A DNA stretch of 64,000 nucleotides from Piscinibacter gummiphilus (GTDB taxonomy: Bacteria; Pseudomonadota; Gammaproteobacteria; Burkholderiales; Burkholderiaceae_C). The DNA lies in assembly GCF_032681285.1 (NCBI RefSeq), contig NZ_CP136336.1:2405001-2469000 (forward strand). The letters are read 5' to 3'. Of this stretch, positions 26,116 through 35,143 are shown piece by piece. The position numbers and the translations under genes are program-made. Within the stretch, counting starts at the first letter, position 1. Each line of letters starts with the position of its first letter. The notes under the pieces were generated by a model. It was given only the letters and a program-made list of their open reading frames with translations, was not told where the DNA came from and did no database searches.

Positions 26116-26154
26116 GGAAGTTCATTGCAACCCTCGTCTCCAGGAGAGATGCCC

Positions 26155-26847
26155 ATGGCCACCTCGCCCGCCACTCAGCGCAGCGGTACCACTCGCCGCG
26201 CCGCCCCTTCGACCACGGCCGCAAGCCAGCGCACCCGTGCGACACCCGTCGCCGCGAAGCGCCGCCGTGCCGCCGAGCTCGGGCCCGCCGGCCAGGCCAC
26301 CCGCGACGGCGTGGCCAGCAGCATGCACGAGCTGGAACGCATCGAAGCCGAGATCGCCGCGCTGGTGCGCCGCACCGTGGTCGACACCATGCGCGCGAGC
26401 AACGAGGCCGCGCAGGACTTGAGCGGTGTGCTGCGCGACGTGGTGCGCGGCAGCGCCGAAGCGGCCACCCAGGCCCGCAGCGATCTCACGGGCAGCATGC
26501 GCGGCGTGGCACGCGGCGCGATGGCCGGCGTGCAGGACGTGCAGGGCAACGTCGCCAAGGCGGCGCGCGAGATCCTGCGCGTGGCGGTGACGCAGGCCAA
26601 CCAGGTGGGGGCCGACGTGGGCTGGGTGGCCCGCTGCGCCGCCGATGGCATCGTGAAAGGCGCCTCCGACAGCCGCGGCGATGCGCTCGCGCACAGCCGC
26701 GAGGCCATCAAGGCGGCCCTGGCCACGGCGGCCGACCTGAGCGTGGTGGCCGGAGAGGCGGTGCGGCAGGTGCTGGCCGGCATGGCGGAAGGCGTCGACG
26801 AGATCGCTGCCGCGCGGCGCGCACCGGCCGCAAGGCGTCGCGCCTGA
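26155..26847 (+). CDS. phasin-like helical protein with basic N-terminus
   Basis: 230 residues. Residues 1-45 are Ala/Thr/Arg-rich and strongly basic, histone-H1-like; the remainder is amphipathic helix rich in Ala, Val, Ser and Glu with Gly-Val spacing, as in phasins and related granule- or DNA-binding proteins; the end is again Arg/Ala rich. ATG 26155 is chosen because AGGAG lies eight bases before it, whereas ATG 26149 is too close. No polyhydroxyalkanoate synthase is in the window. With WS/DGAT present, binding to storage-lipid inclusions or to DNA are both possible. Confidence 0.65.
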   Translation: MATSPATQRSGTTRRAAPSTTAASQRTRATPVAAKRRRAAELGPAGQATRDGVASSMHELERIEAEIAALVRRTVVDTMRASNEAAQDLSGVLRDVVRGSAEAATQARSDLTGSMRGVARGAMAGVQDVQGNVAKAAREILRVAVTQANQVGADVGWVARCAADGIVKGASDSRGDALAHSREAIKAALATAADLSVVAGEAVRQVLAGMAEGVDEIAAARRAPAARRRA

Positions 26848-26851
26848 CGGC

Positions 26852-26893
26852 TTGCGCGAGATCAAGCCCGCCTGCGCCGGCACCGGGGATGCT
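26852..26893 (+). promoter_or_regulatory. FNR-type promoter, leaderless, of the NarL-type regulator
   Basis: TTGCG-CGAG-ATCAA (26852-26865) and GATGCT (26888-26893), 29.5 bases from the dyad, six bases before ATG 26900. No ribosome site. Confidence 0.5.
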
Positions 26894-26899
26894 CTGGCC

Positions 26900-27556
26900 A
26901 TGAGCGCGCCACCCGCTCCACGGCAGATCACCGTTCTGCTGGCCGATGACCATCGGCTGGTGCGCGAAGCCCTGCGCTCGGCACTGGCGCAGGAGGCCGA
27001 CATCCATGTGGTGGCCGAGGTGGGCGAGGGGGCGGCGGCAATCGAGGCCGTGCGCACCTTGCAGCCCGACGTGGTGGTGCTCGACATCGGCCTGCCCGAC
27101 CTCAACGGCATCGAGGTGGCTGCGCGCGTGCAGGCGCTGCACCTCGCCACACGCATCGTGGCGCTCTCTGCGTATTCCGACAAACGCTTCGTCACCGAGA
27201 TGCTGCGCGCGGGCGCAGCGGCCTACGTGAGCAAGAGCGCGGCCGGCACCGAGCTGGTGGTGGCGATCCGCTCGGTGGCGGCCGGTGGCAGTTACCTCAG
27301 CCCCGACGTGGCCGGCGCCCTGGTGGCCGAAGTGCGGGGGGCCGAGCCCGACGGCCAGACACGCCTGGGCCGCCGCGAGCGCGAGGTGCTGCGTCTGATC
27401 GCCGAAGGCGAGCGCTCATCGGCGATCGCCGAGGCGCTGCACATCTCGGCCGCCACGGTCGAGGTGCATCGCCGCAACATCATGCGCAAGCTCGGCATGC
27501 ACACGGTCGCGGAGCTCACGCGCTACGCGGTCCGCGAAGGAATCATCCAGCCGTGA
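26900..27556 (+). CDS. NarL/FixJ-family response regulator
   Basis: 218 residues. REC domain with the acidic pair DD near residue 17, phospho-acceptor Asp62 ([13 protein letters not shown]) and the conserved Lys in YVSKSAAG; then a LuxR-type helix-turn-helix ([15 protein letters not shown]...[27 protein letters not shown] in residues 155-200). It activates or represses DNA targets when phosphorylated. The hybrid kinase gene follows by 14 bases and is the probable partner; the NarX-like kinase at 6960 may be a second. The start is predicted to be leaderless. Confidence 0.9.
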   Translation: MSAPPAPRQITVLLADDHRLVREALRSALAQEADIHVVAEVGEGAAAIEAVRTLQPDVVVLDIGLPDLNGIEVAARVQALHLATRIVALSAYSDKRFVTEMLRAGAAAYVSKSAAGTELVVAIRSVAAGGSYLSPDVAGALVAEVRGAEPDGQTRLGRREREVLRLIAEGERSSAIAEALHISAATVEVHRRNIMRKLGMHTVAELTRYAVREGIIQP

Positions 27557-27570
27557 GGTGGGCTCCCGGC

Positions 27571-30399
27571 ATGAACCCTGACCCAGACTTCAGGCTGCTG
27601 TTCGAGTCGGCGCCGGGCCTCTACCTTGCGTTGCTGCCCGACGCGCCGCGCTACACCATCGTGGCCGCGAGCAGCGCCTACACGCGAGCCACCATGACGC
27701 GCCGGGAAGAGCTGCTCGGCCGCGGCCTCTTCGAGATGTTCCCCGACAACCCCGACGACCCGCGGGCAGACGGCGAGCGCAACTTGCGCGCCTCCCTCGA
27801 CCGCGTGACGGCCGGCGCCGCGCAAGATGCCATGCCGATCCAGAAGTACGACGTGCGCCGCCCGGCCGAGCAGGGCGGCGGGTTCGAGGAGCGCTGGTGG
27901 AGCCCGGTCAACTCGCCCGTGCTCGCTCGCGATGGCACGCTGGCCTACCTGATCCACCGCGTGGAAGACGTGACCGAGTTCGTGCGGCTCGCGCAGCGCG
28001 GCGCAGAGCAGGAGGAGACCGCCGCCGCGATGCGCTCGAATGCCGAACGCATGGAGCTGGAGATCTTTCAACGGGCGCAGGAAGTCCAGCAGGTCAATGA
28101 GCAACTGCGAAGCGCCAACGCCGAGATCTCCACGCTCTACGACAAGACCCGCGAACTGGACCGGCTCAAGACCGAGTTCTTCGCCAACGTGAGCCATGAG
28201 TTGCGCACGCCGCTCACGCTCATCCTCGGGCCGGTGCAGCGCATGTTGTCGTCGGCCGGCGGGTCGGGTGCGGTCGACAGCGAGGCGCTCGAAGTGATCG
28301 AGCGCAATGCGCGCACCCTGCTGCGCCATGTCGACGACCTGCTCGACGTGGCGCAGCTGGAAGAGGAGTTGATCGCCCCGGCTTACGAACAGACCGACGT
28401 GCCGGCATTGGCGCGGCTGGTGGCCAGCCATTTCAGCTCCGTCGCCCAGGAGCTCGACGTGCAGTGGCGTGTGGTGCTGCCCGATTCGCTGGAGGCGCAG
28501 CTCGACCCGCAGATGTTGCAGCGGGTGCTGTTCAATTTGCTGTCCAACGCCTTCAAGTTCACGCCTTCGGGCTCGCATGTGCGCCTGAGCATCGAGCCGC
28601 GCGGCGAGCGGCTGCGCATCGAAGTGGCCGACGGCGGGCCCGGCATACCGCAGCAATGGCGCGAGGCCATCTTCGAGCGCTTTCGCCAGGTGCACGGCCA
28701 CAGCGAGCGGCGCCACCCCGGCACCGGGCTGGGCCTGGCGATCGCGCGCCAGTTCGTGCAGTTGCATGGCGGCAGCATCGAGGTGTCGGAAGCACCGGAA
28801 GGCGGTGCGCTCTTCGTCGTGGAGCTGCCGCGCACCGCGCCGCCGGGCGCGACCGTCCAGCCGGCGGGGCAAGGCGGCGGGGCGCGCGCGGTCGGGAGCC
28901 AGGCGATGGTGGCCTCGTCATCGCGGGCCCCGGCCATGCCGGTGCCGCCCCGGCCGGGGCCCGAGCCGCTGGTGCTGGTGGTCGAAGACAGTGCAGACAT
29001 GAGCAGCTTCATCTGCGGCACGCTCGCGCCCGATTGCCGGGTGGCCGCCGCTTTCGATGGCGCCCAGGGCCTGGAGCAGGCGCTGTCGCTGCGGCCGGAC
29101 CTGATCGTGACCGACATCATGATGCCCGGCACGGGCGGCGACGCTCTGGTGAGCGAGTTGCGCCAGCGAAGGGAGTTCGACGACACGCCGGTGGTGGTGC
29201 TCAGTGCGCGCGCCGACGAGGCCCTGCGCATCAAGCTGCTGCGCGAGGGCGCGCAGGACTACCTGGTCAAGCCCTTCGCCACCGAGGAGTTGCGCGCCCG
29301 CGTGGCCACGCAGCTCGAACGGGTGCAGGCGATGGCCGCGATGCGGCGCAGCCAGGAGTATTGGCGCGAGATGTTCTCGGAGTCGTCCGAGGGCATCCTC
29401 ATCGGTGACGCCCAGTGCAGCATCGTGGAGGCCAACGCCGCGGCCTGCATGCTCTTCGGCCGCACGCGCGAGCAGCTCTTGGGGACCGAGCCGCGCGACT
29501 GGCTCGTCACCAGCGGCGCCGAAGCGGGGAGCCGGCTGCTGGCCGACCTGCACAACGGCCATCCGCTCAGCCGCGAATGGACGCTCAAGCGCCCCGACGG
29601 CGGCACGGTGCATGTCGACGTGACGGTGCGCAACCTGTCCGATGGCCGCTGCATCGCCTTCTTCCGCGACGCCACGCCGCGGCACCGGCGCGAGCGCGCC
29701 GCCGAGGCCCTGCACGAAGAGCTCGAGCGCCGCGTGACCGCGCGCACCGAGCAGCTGCGCCGCATGGCCGCCGACCTCGAGCTGGCCGAGAGCCGCGAGC
29801 GGCGCCAGATCGCACGCGACCTGCATGACGACCTCGGCCAGGTGCTGGCCGCGGCGCGCATCCGGCTCGCGTCGCTGTGCAGGGACGAGCGTGACGATGT
29901 GCGGCGCCAGGCGCTGGAGGTCTCGGACCTGGTCGAGCAGGCGAATCGGTCGACCCGCTCGCTCGCCGCGCAGCTCGCGCCGGCCGTGCTGTACGAGCTG
30001 GGCCTGCTGCCAGCGCTGGAGTGGCTGGCCGACGAGATCGCGATCCACTTCGGCCTCAAGACCGAGGTGTGCGACGACGGCGAGCCCAAGCCCTTGTCGC
30101 AGGAAGTGCGCTCGCTGGTGTACCGCGCCACGCGCGAGCTGCTCATCAACGTGGCCAAGCACGCAGGTGTGGACAGTGCCACGGTGACCCTCACGCGCGA
30201 AGGCTCGTCGATGCGCGTGCGCGTGGGCGACGGCGGGGTGGGCTTCAACCCGGGCGCGGGCGCGTCGAACGCCGGCGGTGGCATGGGCCTCGTGAGTGCC
30301 CGCGAGCGGCTCTCGCACATCGGCGGCAGCCTCGACATCCGAAGCGTGCCCGGCGACGGCACCGAGGCCACGCTCGTCGTGCCACTGGAGGCGGGCTGA
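27571..30399 (+). CDS. hybrid sensor with two kinase cores (PAS-HisKA-HATPase-REC-PAS-HisKA_3-HATPase)
   Basis: 942 residues, soluble. Order: PAS (about 1-150), coiled linker, HisKA with [11 protein letters not shown] (His209), HATPase (about 310-430), REC with Asp515 in [10 protein letters not shown] and Lys in YLVKPF, second PAS (about 605-720), HisKA_3 with [13 protein letters not shown] (His752), and a second HATPase with [11 protein letters not shown] and [13 protein letters not shown]. So an EnvZ-type and a NarX-type kinase share one chain. ATG 27571 is preferred, with GAGGTGGG upstream. The NarL-type regulator before it is the expected target of His752. Cytoplasmic signals are likely since there is no membrane segment. 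Confidence 0.88.
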   Translation: MNPDPDFRLLFESAPGLYLALLPDAPRYTIVAASSAYTRATMTRREELLGRGLFEMFPDNPDDPRADGERNLRASLDRVTAGAAQDAMPIQKYDVRRPAEQGGGFEERWWSPVNSPVLARDGTLAYLIHRVEDVTEFVRLAQRGAEQEETAAAMRSNAERMELEIFQRAQEVQQVNEQLRSANAEISTLYDKTRELDRLKTEFFANVSHELRTPLTLILGPVQRMLSSAGGSGAVDSEALEVIERNARTLLRHVDDLLDVAQLEEELIAPAYEQTDVPALARLVASHFSSVAQELDVQWRVVLPDSLEAQLDPQMLQRVLFNLLSNAFKFTPSGSHVRLSIEPRGERLRIEVADGGPGIPQQWREAIFERFRQVHGHSERRHPGTGLGLAIARQFVQLHGGSIEVSEAPEGGALFVVELPRTAPPGATVQPAGQGGGARAVGSQAMVASSSRAPAMPVPPRPGPEPLVLVVEDSADMSSFICGTLAPDCRVAAAFDGAQGLEQALSLRPDLIVTDIMMPGTGGDALVSELRQRREFDDTPVVVLSARADEALRIKLLREGAQDYLVKPFATEELRARVATQLERVQAMAAMRRSQEYWREMFSESSEGILIGDAQCSIVEANAAACMLFGRTREQLLGTEPRDWLVTSGAEAGSRLLADLHNGHPLSREWTLKRPDGGTVHVDVTVRNLSDGRCIAFFRDATPRHRRERAAEALHEELERRVTARTEQLRRMAADLELAESRERRQIARDLHDDLGQVLAAARIRLASLCRDERDDVRRQALEVSDLVEQANRSTRSLAAQLAPAVLYELGLLPALEWLADEIAIHFGLKTEVCDDGEPKPLSQEVRSLVYRATRELLINVAKHAGVDSATVTLTREGSSMRVRVGDGGVGFNPGAGASNAGGGMGLVSARERLSHIGGSLDIRSVPGDGTEATLVVPLEAG

Positions 30400-30420
30400 G
30401 GGGCCTGCGCCTGCGACGCC

Positions 30421-31272
30421 TCAGTGGGACATCAGCACCGGCACCGTCATCGACTGCAGCAAGCCGCGGGTGGCGCCGCCGAGCACCCGCTCGGCCAGGC
30501 GTGTGTGGCCGTAGGCGCCCATCACGATGAGCCCGCTGCCGAAGTCGGCGGCGCGCGACAGCATCGCCTCGGCGATCGGGGTGGCGGTGGTCTCGACGCG
30601 GGCCTCGGCCGTGACGCCGTGCCACAGCAGCCAGCGCCGCAGGGCTTCGAGGCGCTCCTGCATCGGGGCGCTCGGCGGGTGGCGGCCGGGGCGGTGTTCG
30701 TCCCAGGTGACGAGCTGCACCTCCTCGCACTGGCGCAGCAGCGGCAAGGCGTCGTAGACGGCACGTGCCGCCTCGCGGCTGTCGTCCCAGGCCACTAGCG
30801 CGGGTTTGGAGAAATCGTCGAAGTGGCCCGCGTGCGGGATGATGAGCGTCGGCCGGGCGCTGTCCATCACCACCTGCTCGACCATGCTCGAGATCATGGG
30901 CGTGCGCACGGCCATGGGCAGCTCCTGCGTGAGGATCACGAGGTCGCTGCAATGGGCACGCTCGACGAGGGCGGCGGCCTTGTCGCGCTCGTCGACCACG
31001 ACTTCGAAGGCCTTGAAGTTCGCCGCAGTGCAGGCGTCGCGGAACTGCTGAGCAGCGGCCTCGACCCGGTCGCGCAGGGCGTCCTGCACGAGCGCTTCGA
31101 GTTCGGCGTGCGCCACGGTGGCCTCGCTGCCCACCGGCATGTAGATGGCGCCGGTGCATGCCACGCCCACCAGGTGGCTCTCGTGCTGGCGGGCGAGGCG
31201 GATGGCCAGGTCGATGCGCGCCGCGCAGTGCTTGTCGCTGTCCAGGTGGACGAGCAGGCTGCGGTAGTTCAT
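30421..31272 (-). CDS. universal stress protein, tandem UspA domains
   Basis: 283 residues, two UspA halves: the first starts NYRSLLVHLDSDKHC, the second carries LIVMGAYGHTRLAERVLGGATRGLLQ and ends VPVLMSH. Paralogue of the gene at 23750. It begins six bases after the stop of the repeat-containing secreted protein and is probably cotranscribed from the FNR-type promoter at 31731-31772. Convergent with the hybrid kinase. Confidence 0.9.
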   Translation of the reverse strand: MNYRSLLVHLDSDKHCAARIDLAIRLARQHESHLVGVACTGAIYMPVGSEATVAHAELEALVQDALRDRVEAAAQQFRDACTAANFKAFEVVVDERDKAAALVERAHCSDLVILTQELPMAVRTPMISSMVEQVVMDSARPTLIIPHAGHFDDFSKPALVAWDDSREAARAVYDALPLLRQCEEVQLVTWDEHRPGRHPPSAPMQERLEALRRWLLWHGVTAEARVETTATPIAEAMLSRAADFGSGLIVMGAYGHTRLAERVLGGATRGLLQSMTVPVLMSH

Positions 31273-31278
31273 GACGAC

Positions 31279-31683
31279 CTACTTCTTGGTCATGTCGGGC
31301 ACTTCGCCCTTGGGGATCTCACCTGCCTTGACTGCGGCCTTCGTCTCTTCGCGCACTTCGGCGCGGGTCTTGCTGCTCGGCTTCGCCTTGGCGGTGCCCT
31401 GGGCGTCGGCGTCCTTGGGGATGTCGCCGGCCTTCACGGCGGCCTTGGCCTCGGCGCGTTCCTTGGCGCGGGCTTCGCCGAGCTTCTTCTTCGGCGCGGC
31501 GGGCTTCTTCGCCTTGCGTTCCGGCAGGCCCTGGTCGGCGGCGTCAGCCGGCATCGTGCTGGTCTTCGCGGCGGCCTTGGCTTCGGCCTTGACCTCTTCG
31601 CGGCTCTTGTCCTGCGCCATCGTGGCACTGGCCGCGATGCTTGCGAGCACGGTGAAAGCAAGAAGGGTGATTCTTCGGTTCAT
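31279..31683 (-). CDS. secreted Lys/Ala/Glu-rich protein with three internal repeats
   Basis: 134 residues. A signal peptide (cleavage after ATMAQ, about residue 23) is followed by a highly charged mature part with three related units: KSREEVKAEAKAAAKTSTMP, AKERAEAKAAVKAGDIPKD and RAEVREETKAAVKAGEIPKG, each a short amphipathic helix and a Gly/Pro turn. AGGAGT precedes ATG 31683. No enzyme motif is seen. A periplasmic structural or ion-binding role is possible but unproven. First gene of a two-gene unit with the USP. Confidence 0.7.
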   Translation of the reverse strand: MNRRITLLAFTVLASIAASATMAQDKSREEVKAEAKAAAKTSTMPADAADQGLPERKAKKPAAPKKKLGEARAKERAEAKAAVKAGDIPKDADAQGTAKAKPSSKTRAEVREETKAAVKAGEIPKGEVPDMTKK

Positions 31684-31730
31684 GTCGGGACTCCTGTGAC
31701 TTCCGTCGTTGTTGGGCTTGTTGCCAACTT

Positions 31731-31772
31731 ATTGTGGGAAGTCGCCACAGAAGGCCGCTTGAGAAAAATCAA
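31731..31772 (-). promoter_or_regulatory. FNR-type promoter of the repeat protein-USP unit
   Basis: TTGAG-AAAA-ATCAA (31759-31772) and CACAAT on the minus strand (31736-31731), 29.5 bases from the dyad; predicted start near 31724. The site overlaps the stop codon of the diguanylate cyclase upstream. Confidence 0.6.
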
Positions 31773-34390
31773 GCCTCGATTCGCCGTGGCCTCGCCATCT
31801 CGATGCGACCCTTGCCGGCGCGCTTGGCGCGCAACATGGCGTGGTCGGCCATGTCGAGCAGGGTCTGGGGGTCGGTGCTGTCGGACGGGCACAGGGCCAC
31901 CCCCACGCTCGTGTCGACCTGCACCTTGATGCCGCCCTTGAGCAGCACGGGCGCACGGATCGCGGCCAGTGCCCGCTCGAGGATCGGCCGCCATTCGTCG
32001 GGTGCCTGCAGCATCGACATGACCAGCACGAACTCGTCGCCGCCCAGGCGCGCCGCCGTGTCGTTGGCACGCAAGGCGCCTTCGAGGCGGTGTGCCATCT
32101 CGCGCAGCAGCGCGTCGCCCGCGTCGTGGCCGTGCTGGTCGTTCACCGCCTTGAAGCCGTCGAGGTCCAGGAAGCACACGGCCACGAAGGTGGCGGTGCG
32201 CTCGCTGGTGGCCAGGGCCTGCCTGAGGCGGTCTTGCAGCAGCAGCCGGTTGGGCAGCTCGGTGAGCGCATCGTGGAAGGCGATGTGCTCCATGCTGGCC
32301 TGCGATTCCTTCATCGCGGTGATGTCGACCATCATCCAGAAGGTGAGGTCATCCGAGAGCTTCACGCCGCTCAGGTCGATCCAGATCAGGTGGCCGTCCT
32401 TGTGGCGAAGCTGGATCTGGGTGCGGAAGTTCTGGCCGGCGTCGAGCGCCGGGTAAGCCTGTTGGCCGAGCGCCACGAACGAGGCTTCGTCGGGGTAGAG
32501 CAGCCGGGGCGAGTGGCCCTCGAGTTCACCGGGGCCGTAGCCGAAGATGCGGTCGAGCGCGCGGTTGCGCCACACCGCCACCCGGTTGCGCAGCTTCACC
32601 ATGCCGACGATGTCGTTGTCGAGCATGGCGGTCTGGTCGCGCAGCAGGCGCGCGGCTTCTTCCTGCGCTTCGTGCTGCGCGGTGATGTCGAGCGCGACGC
32701 TGCGGCTCATCTCGAACGCACCGTGTGCGTCGAGCACGGCGGTGACGCTGGCCTGCACATAGCGAGAGGGCGCACCGGGCGGCACGAGTCGCAGCTCCAA
32801 GCCATCGAGCGGCTGCCCCGACTTCAGCATCGGGAACTTGTGCGTGAAGCGGGCCTGGCTGGGTGCATCGAGGAAGTCGACCAGGCGCGCCTTGCCGATG
32901 AGTTCGGCCTCCGTCATGCCGAGCCATCCGCGCAGGGTGGCGTTGGCATGCACGAACACGCCGTCGCCGTCGAGCGAGTAGTAGCCGCAGGGCGCATTGT
33001 CGTAGAGGTCGCGGATGCGTGCCGACGAACTCTCCAGCGTGGCGAGCAGACGGCGCTTTTCGGTGATGTCGCGCGTGGAGGCGAACACCAGGAACTCCCC
33101 TCCGATGTCGGCCACCGTGAGCTGTAGCTCCACGTCGATGATGCGCCCGTCGGCCCGGCGGTGCTGGATCTCCCAGCGGCCGACATCGCCGTCTTTCGCG
33201 CTGGCGAACCAAGCGGCGAGCTGCTCCTTGCTCTTCCTCGCGTCCCAGGTGCTCACGTGCTTGCCGATCAGCGCCTCAGGAGTGGTGCCGAGCATGCGCG
33301 CGAACGAGTCGCTCATCGCCAAGAGGCTGCCTTTGCGGTCGAGGATGTGAATGCCGTCGGCGGTCACCTTCAGCAGGGCCTGCACGCGGCGCGTCTCGGC
33401 CGAGAGGGCCCGCAGCGTGCCGGCCAGGCGTTGCAGCGCGACGTAGATGGCGGCGGTGACGCCGGACACGAGCAGCCAGGCGAGCGCCGCCATCAGGGCG
33501 ATCTGGCGCGTCTGGGCACGCCAGGGTTCGAAGAGGCGTTCGTTTTCCAGGCCGGCGATGACCACGAGCGGCCAGCCATCGACGTGGCGGTAGGCGTTGG
33601 TTCTTTCCACGCCGTCGATCGCGGTGTGCGACACGAAGGTGCCGTGCGATGGGTCGCTTCGGAAGGCGGCCGCAAACTCCTGCGAGACGGTGGTGCTCCC
33701 TGGCGTGAGTTCGGGCTTCATGCCGGGCGCGTGGCGCACCAGCAGCTGGAGCTTGGGGCTCGTGCGCAGGGTGATGGCGTCCTGGCGGCCGAGCTGGTAG
33801 GCCGAGAAGAGCTTCTGGAAATGATCGAGCGAGATGGTCGCGTACACGAGGCCGCGAAAGCGCCCGCCGGCATGGAACTGCCGCACGACCACGACCACCC
33901 AGATGTCGGTCGCGATGGTCTTCACGGGGCCGAACAGCAGGGGCGGGCTGTTCTGCATTTCCGGCACGCGTGCGAAGTACTCGCCGAGCGGAAGCTCGGT
34001 CGGTGGGCCGGGCGGCAGGTTGTTGCCCCAGCGCACGCGGCCCACCTCGTCGGTCAGCCGCAGGCCTTCGAGGGCAGGCTGCAGGCGGCGGTGCGCTTCG
34101 AGCGCGCGGTTGAGCGCGGCGTCGTCGCCGGGACGTGCCACGACGTGCGACTCCAGCTCGCGCAGCGTCGCGAGCATCAGCGTGTCGACGCGGGCGATCT
34201 CGGCAGCCACGTTCGACTGCGCGATCGACACGAGATGGGCGGTGGTGTCTCGGGCCCGCGCGTCATGCGCCTGGTGGCTGGTGCGCGCGACGAGCCACAC
34301 CGTGCCGGCCAGGAGCGCCGCGATGGCCAGGTTCACGGCCAGCAGCATGTGGATGGCCAGCCGGCGGTCCAGGAGTTTCGAGCGGTTCAT
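31769..34390 (-). CDS. membrane diguanylate cyclase with Cache-like sensor, three PAS domains and GGDEF
   Basis: 873 residues. TM1 about 13-35, extracytoplasmic sensor domain to about 290, TM2 about 293-315, then three PAS/PAC units (about 335-460, 460-585, 585-710) and a GGDEF domain with intact GGDEF and the RxxD inhibitory site (RAND) five residues before it. No EAL domain. It should make cyclic di-GMP in response to periplasmic and PAS signals. ATG 34390 follows a gap of 150 bases without a visible FNR-type site. Confidence 0.9.
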   Translation of the reverse strand: MNRSKLLDRRLAIHMLLAVNLAIAALLAGTVWLVARTSHQAHDARARDTTAHLVSIAQSNVAAEIARVDTLMLATLRELESHVVARPGDDAALNRALEAHRRLQPALEGLRLTDEVGRVRWGNNLPPGPPTELPLGEYFARVPEMQNSPPLLFGPVKTIATDIWVVVVVRQFHAGGRFRGLVYATISLDHFQKLFSAYQLGRQDAITLRTSPKLQLLVRHAPGMKPELTPGSTTVSQEFAAAFRSDPSHGTFVSHTAIDGVERTNAYRHVDGWPLVVIAGLENERLFEPWRAQTRQIALMAALAWLLVSGVTAAIYVALQRLAGTLRALSAETRRVQALLKVTADGIHILDRKGSLLAMSDSFARMLGTTPEALIGKHVSTWDARKSKEQLAAWFASAKDGDVGRWEIQHRRADGRIIDVELQLTVADIGGEFLVFASTRDITEKRRLLATLESSSARIRDLYDNAPCGYYSLDGDGVFVHANATLRGWLGMTEAELIGKARLVDFLDAPSQARFTHKFPMLKSGQPLDGLELRLVPPGAPSRYVQASVTAVLDAHGAFEMSRSVALDITAQHEAQEEAARLLRDQTAMLDNDIVGMVKLRNRVAVWRNRALDRIFGYGPGELEGHSPRLLYPDEASFVALGQQAYPALDAGQNFRTQIQLRHKDGHLIWIDLSGVKLSDDLTFWMMVDITAMKESQASMEHIAFHDALTELPNRLLLQDRLRQALATSERTATFVAVCFLDLDGFKAVNDQHGHDAGDALLREMAHRLEGALRANDTAARLGGDEFVLVMSMLQAPDEWRPILERALAAIRAPVLLKGGIKVQVDTSVGVALCPSDSTDPQTLLDMADHAMLRAKRAGKGRIEMARPRRIEA

Positions 34391-34455
34391 CGTGCGGTGC
34401 GATGTCGGGCCGGTCTATGCGCGGCTCTTGAAATCTCCCATGGGCATTGTGGTCA

Positions 34456-34485
34456 CTCTCCCGTACGCGTGGGGCGTCGGGAGAG
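34456..34485 (-). terminator. hairpin after the 200-residue gene
   Basis: CTCTCCCG (34456-34463) pairs with CGGGAGAG (34478-34485), with further ACG/CGT pairing in the loop. It lies 56 bases past the stop of the gene ending at 34541. No T run follows on the minus strand, so termination is uncertain. The rest of the gap 34391-34540 shows nothing else. Confidence 0.3.
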
Positions 34486-34540
34486 CAAGGCCGGGCGGGT
34501 TGTCGTGACGGATGCCGCAGGGAGCCGGCCTCGCACACCT

Positions 34541-35143
34541 TCAAGCCTTGGACTGCAACACGCCGGGGTAGGTGAGCGAGCCGCCCGAGGCGCTCAGGGT
34601 GAAGACGGCCGGGCTCGTGTCCTGCCGCTGGAGCAGGGAGCCGTAGAGCGACATCACCCCGGAGGCGTTGGCCGCGTAGCGGGCGGCCTGCGAGATGGCG
34701 GCGTTCTGGCGCAGGGTCTGCGAGTGCGCATCGGCCTCTTTCGCAAGCGCGCCCAGGCGCGACGCGAAGCTCGGCACGCTCTTGTCGTTCTTCAGAAACG
34801 CCTTCGCCGCGTCGGTGTCTTTGTCGGTGCCCTTGATCGCGAGCTGCCCATCGGCTGCCACGGAGAAGTCGACCGGGCCGCCCAGCTTGACGCCGGCTTG
34901 CTTGAGCGCCGCCTGAAGCTCGACAGACAGCGCCGTGGCCTTCGATTCGAGCTGGCGCTGGCCGGCGGCGGCCTTCACGCCCTTGGCGGCGTTGGCAAGC
35001 GCCGCCTCCGAGGCCGCCTTCATGAGCTTGTCGCCCTGAGAGCCGGCTTCGACGCCCGACGCGTCCGCGCCCTTGGCCTTTGCCAGCAGCGAGTTCACAT
35101 ACGACGACATCGCGTTGCCGCTGCCCAGTGCAGAGAAATTCAA
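34541..35143 (-). CDS. uncharacterised Ala-rich helical protein, TTG start
   Basis: 200 residues, no signal peptide. Mainly Ala/Ser/Lys-rich helix with a central strand pair (VKLGGPVDFSVAADGQLAIKGTDK) and a polar C-terminus. I do not recognise the family; the content recalls proteins that share motifs with flagellar or autotransporter stalks, without proof. The start TTG 35143 is chosen because GAGGAGC stands five bases upstream and because TTGA overlaps the stop of the cytochrome b561 gene, implying translational coupling. ATG 35110 is the alternative. Confidence 0.55.
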   Translation of the reverse strand: MNFSALGSGNAMSSYVNSLLAKAKGADASGVEAGSQGDKLMKAASEAALANAAKGVKAAAGQRQLESKATALSVELQAALKQAGVKLGGPVDFSVAADGQLAIKGTDKDTDAAKAFLKNDKSVPSFASRLGALAKEADAHSQTLRQNAAISQAARYAANASGVMSLYGSLLQRQDTSPAVFTLSASGGSLTYPGVLQSKA

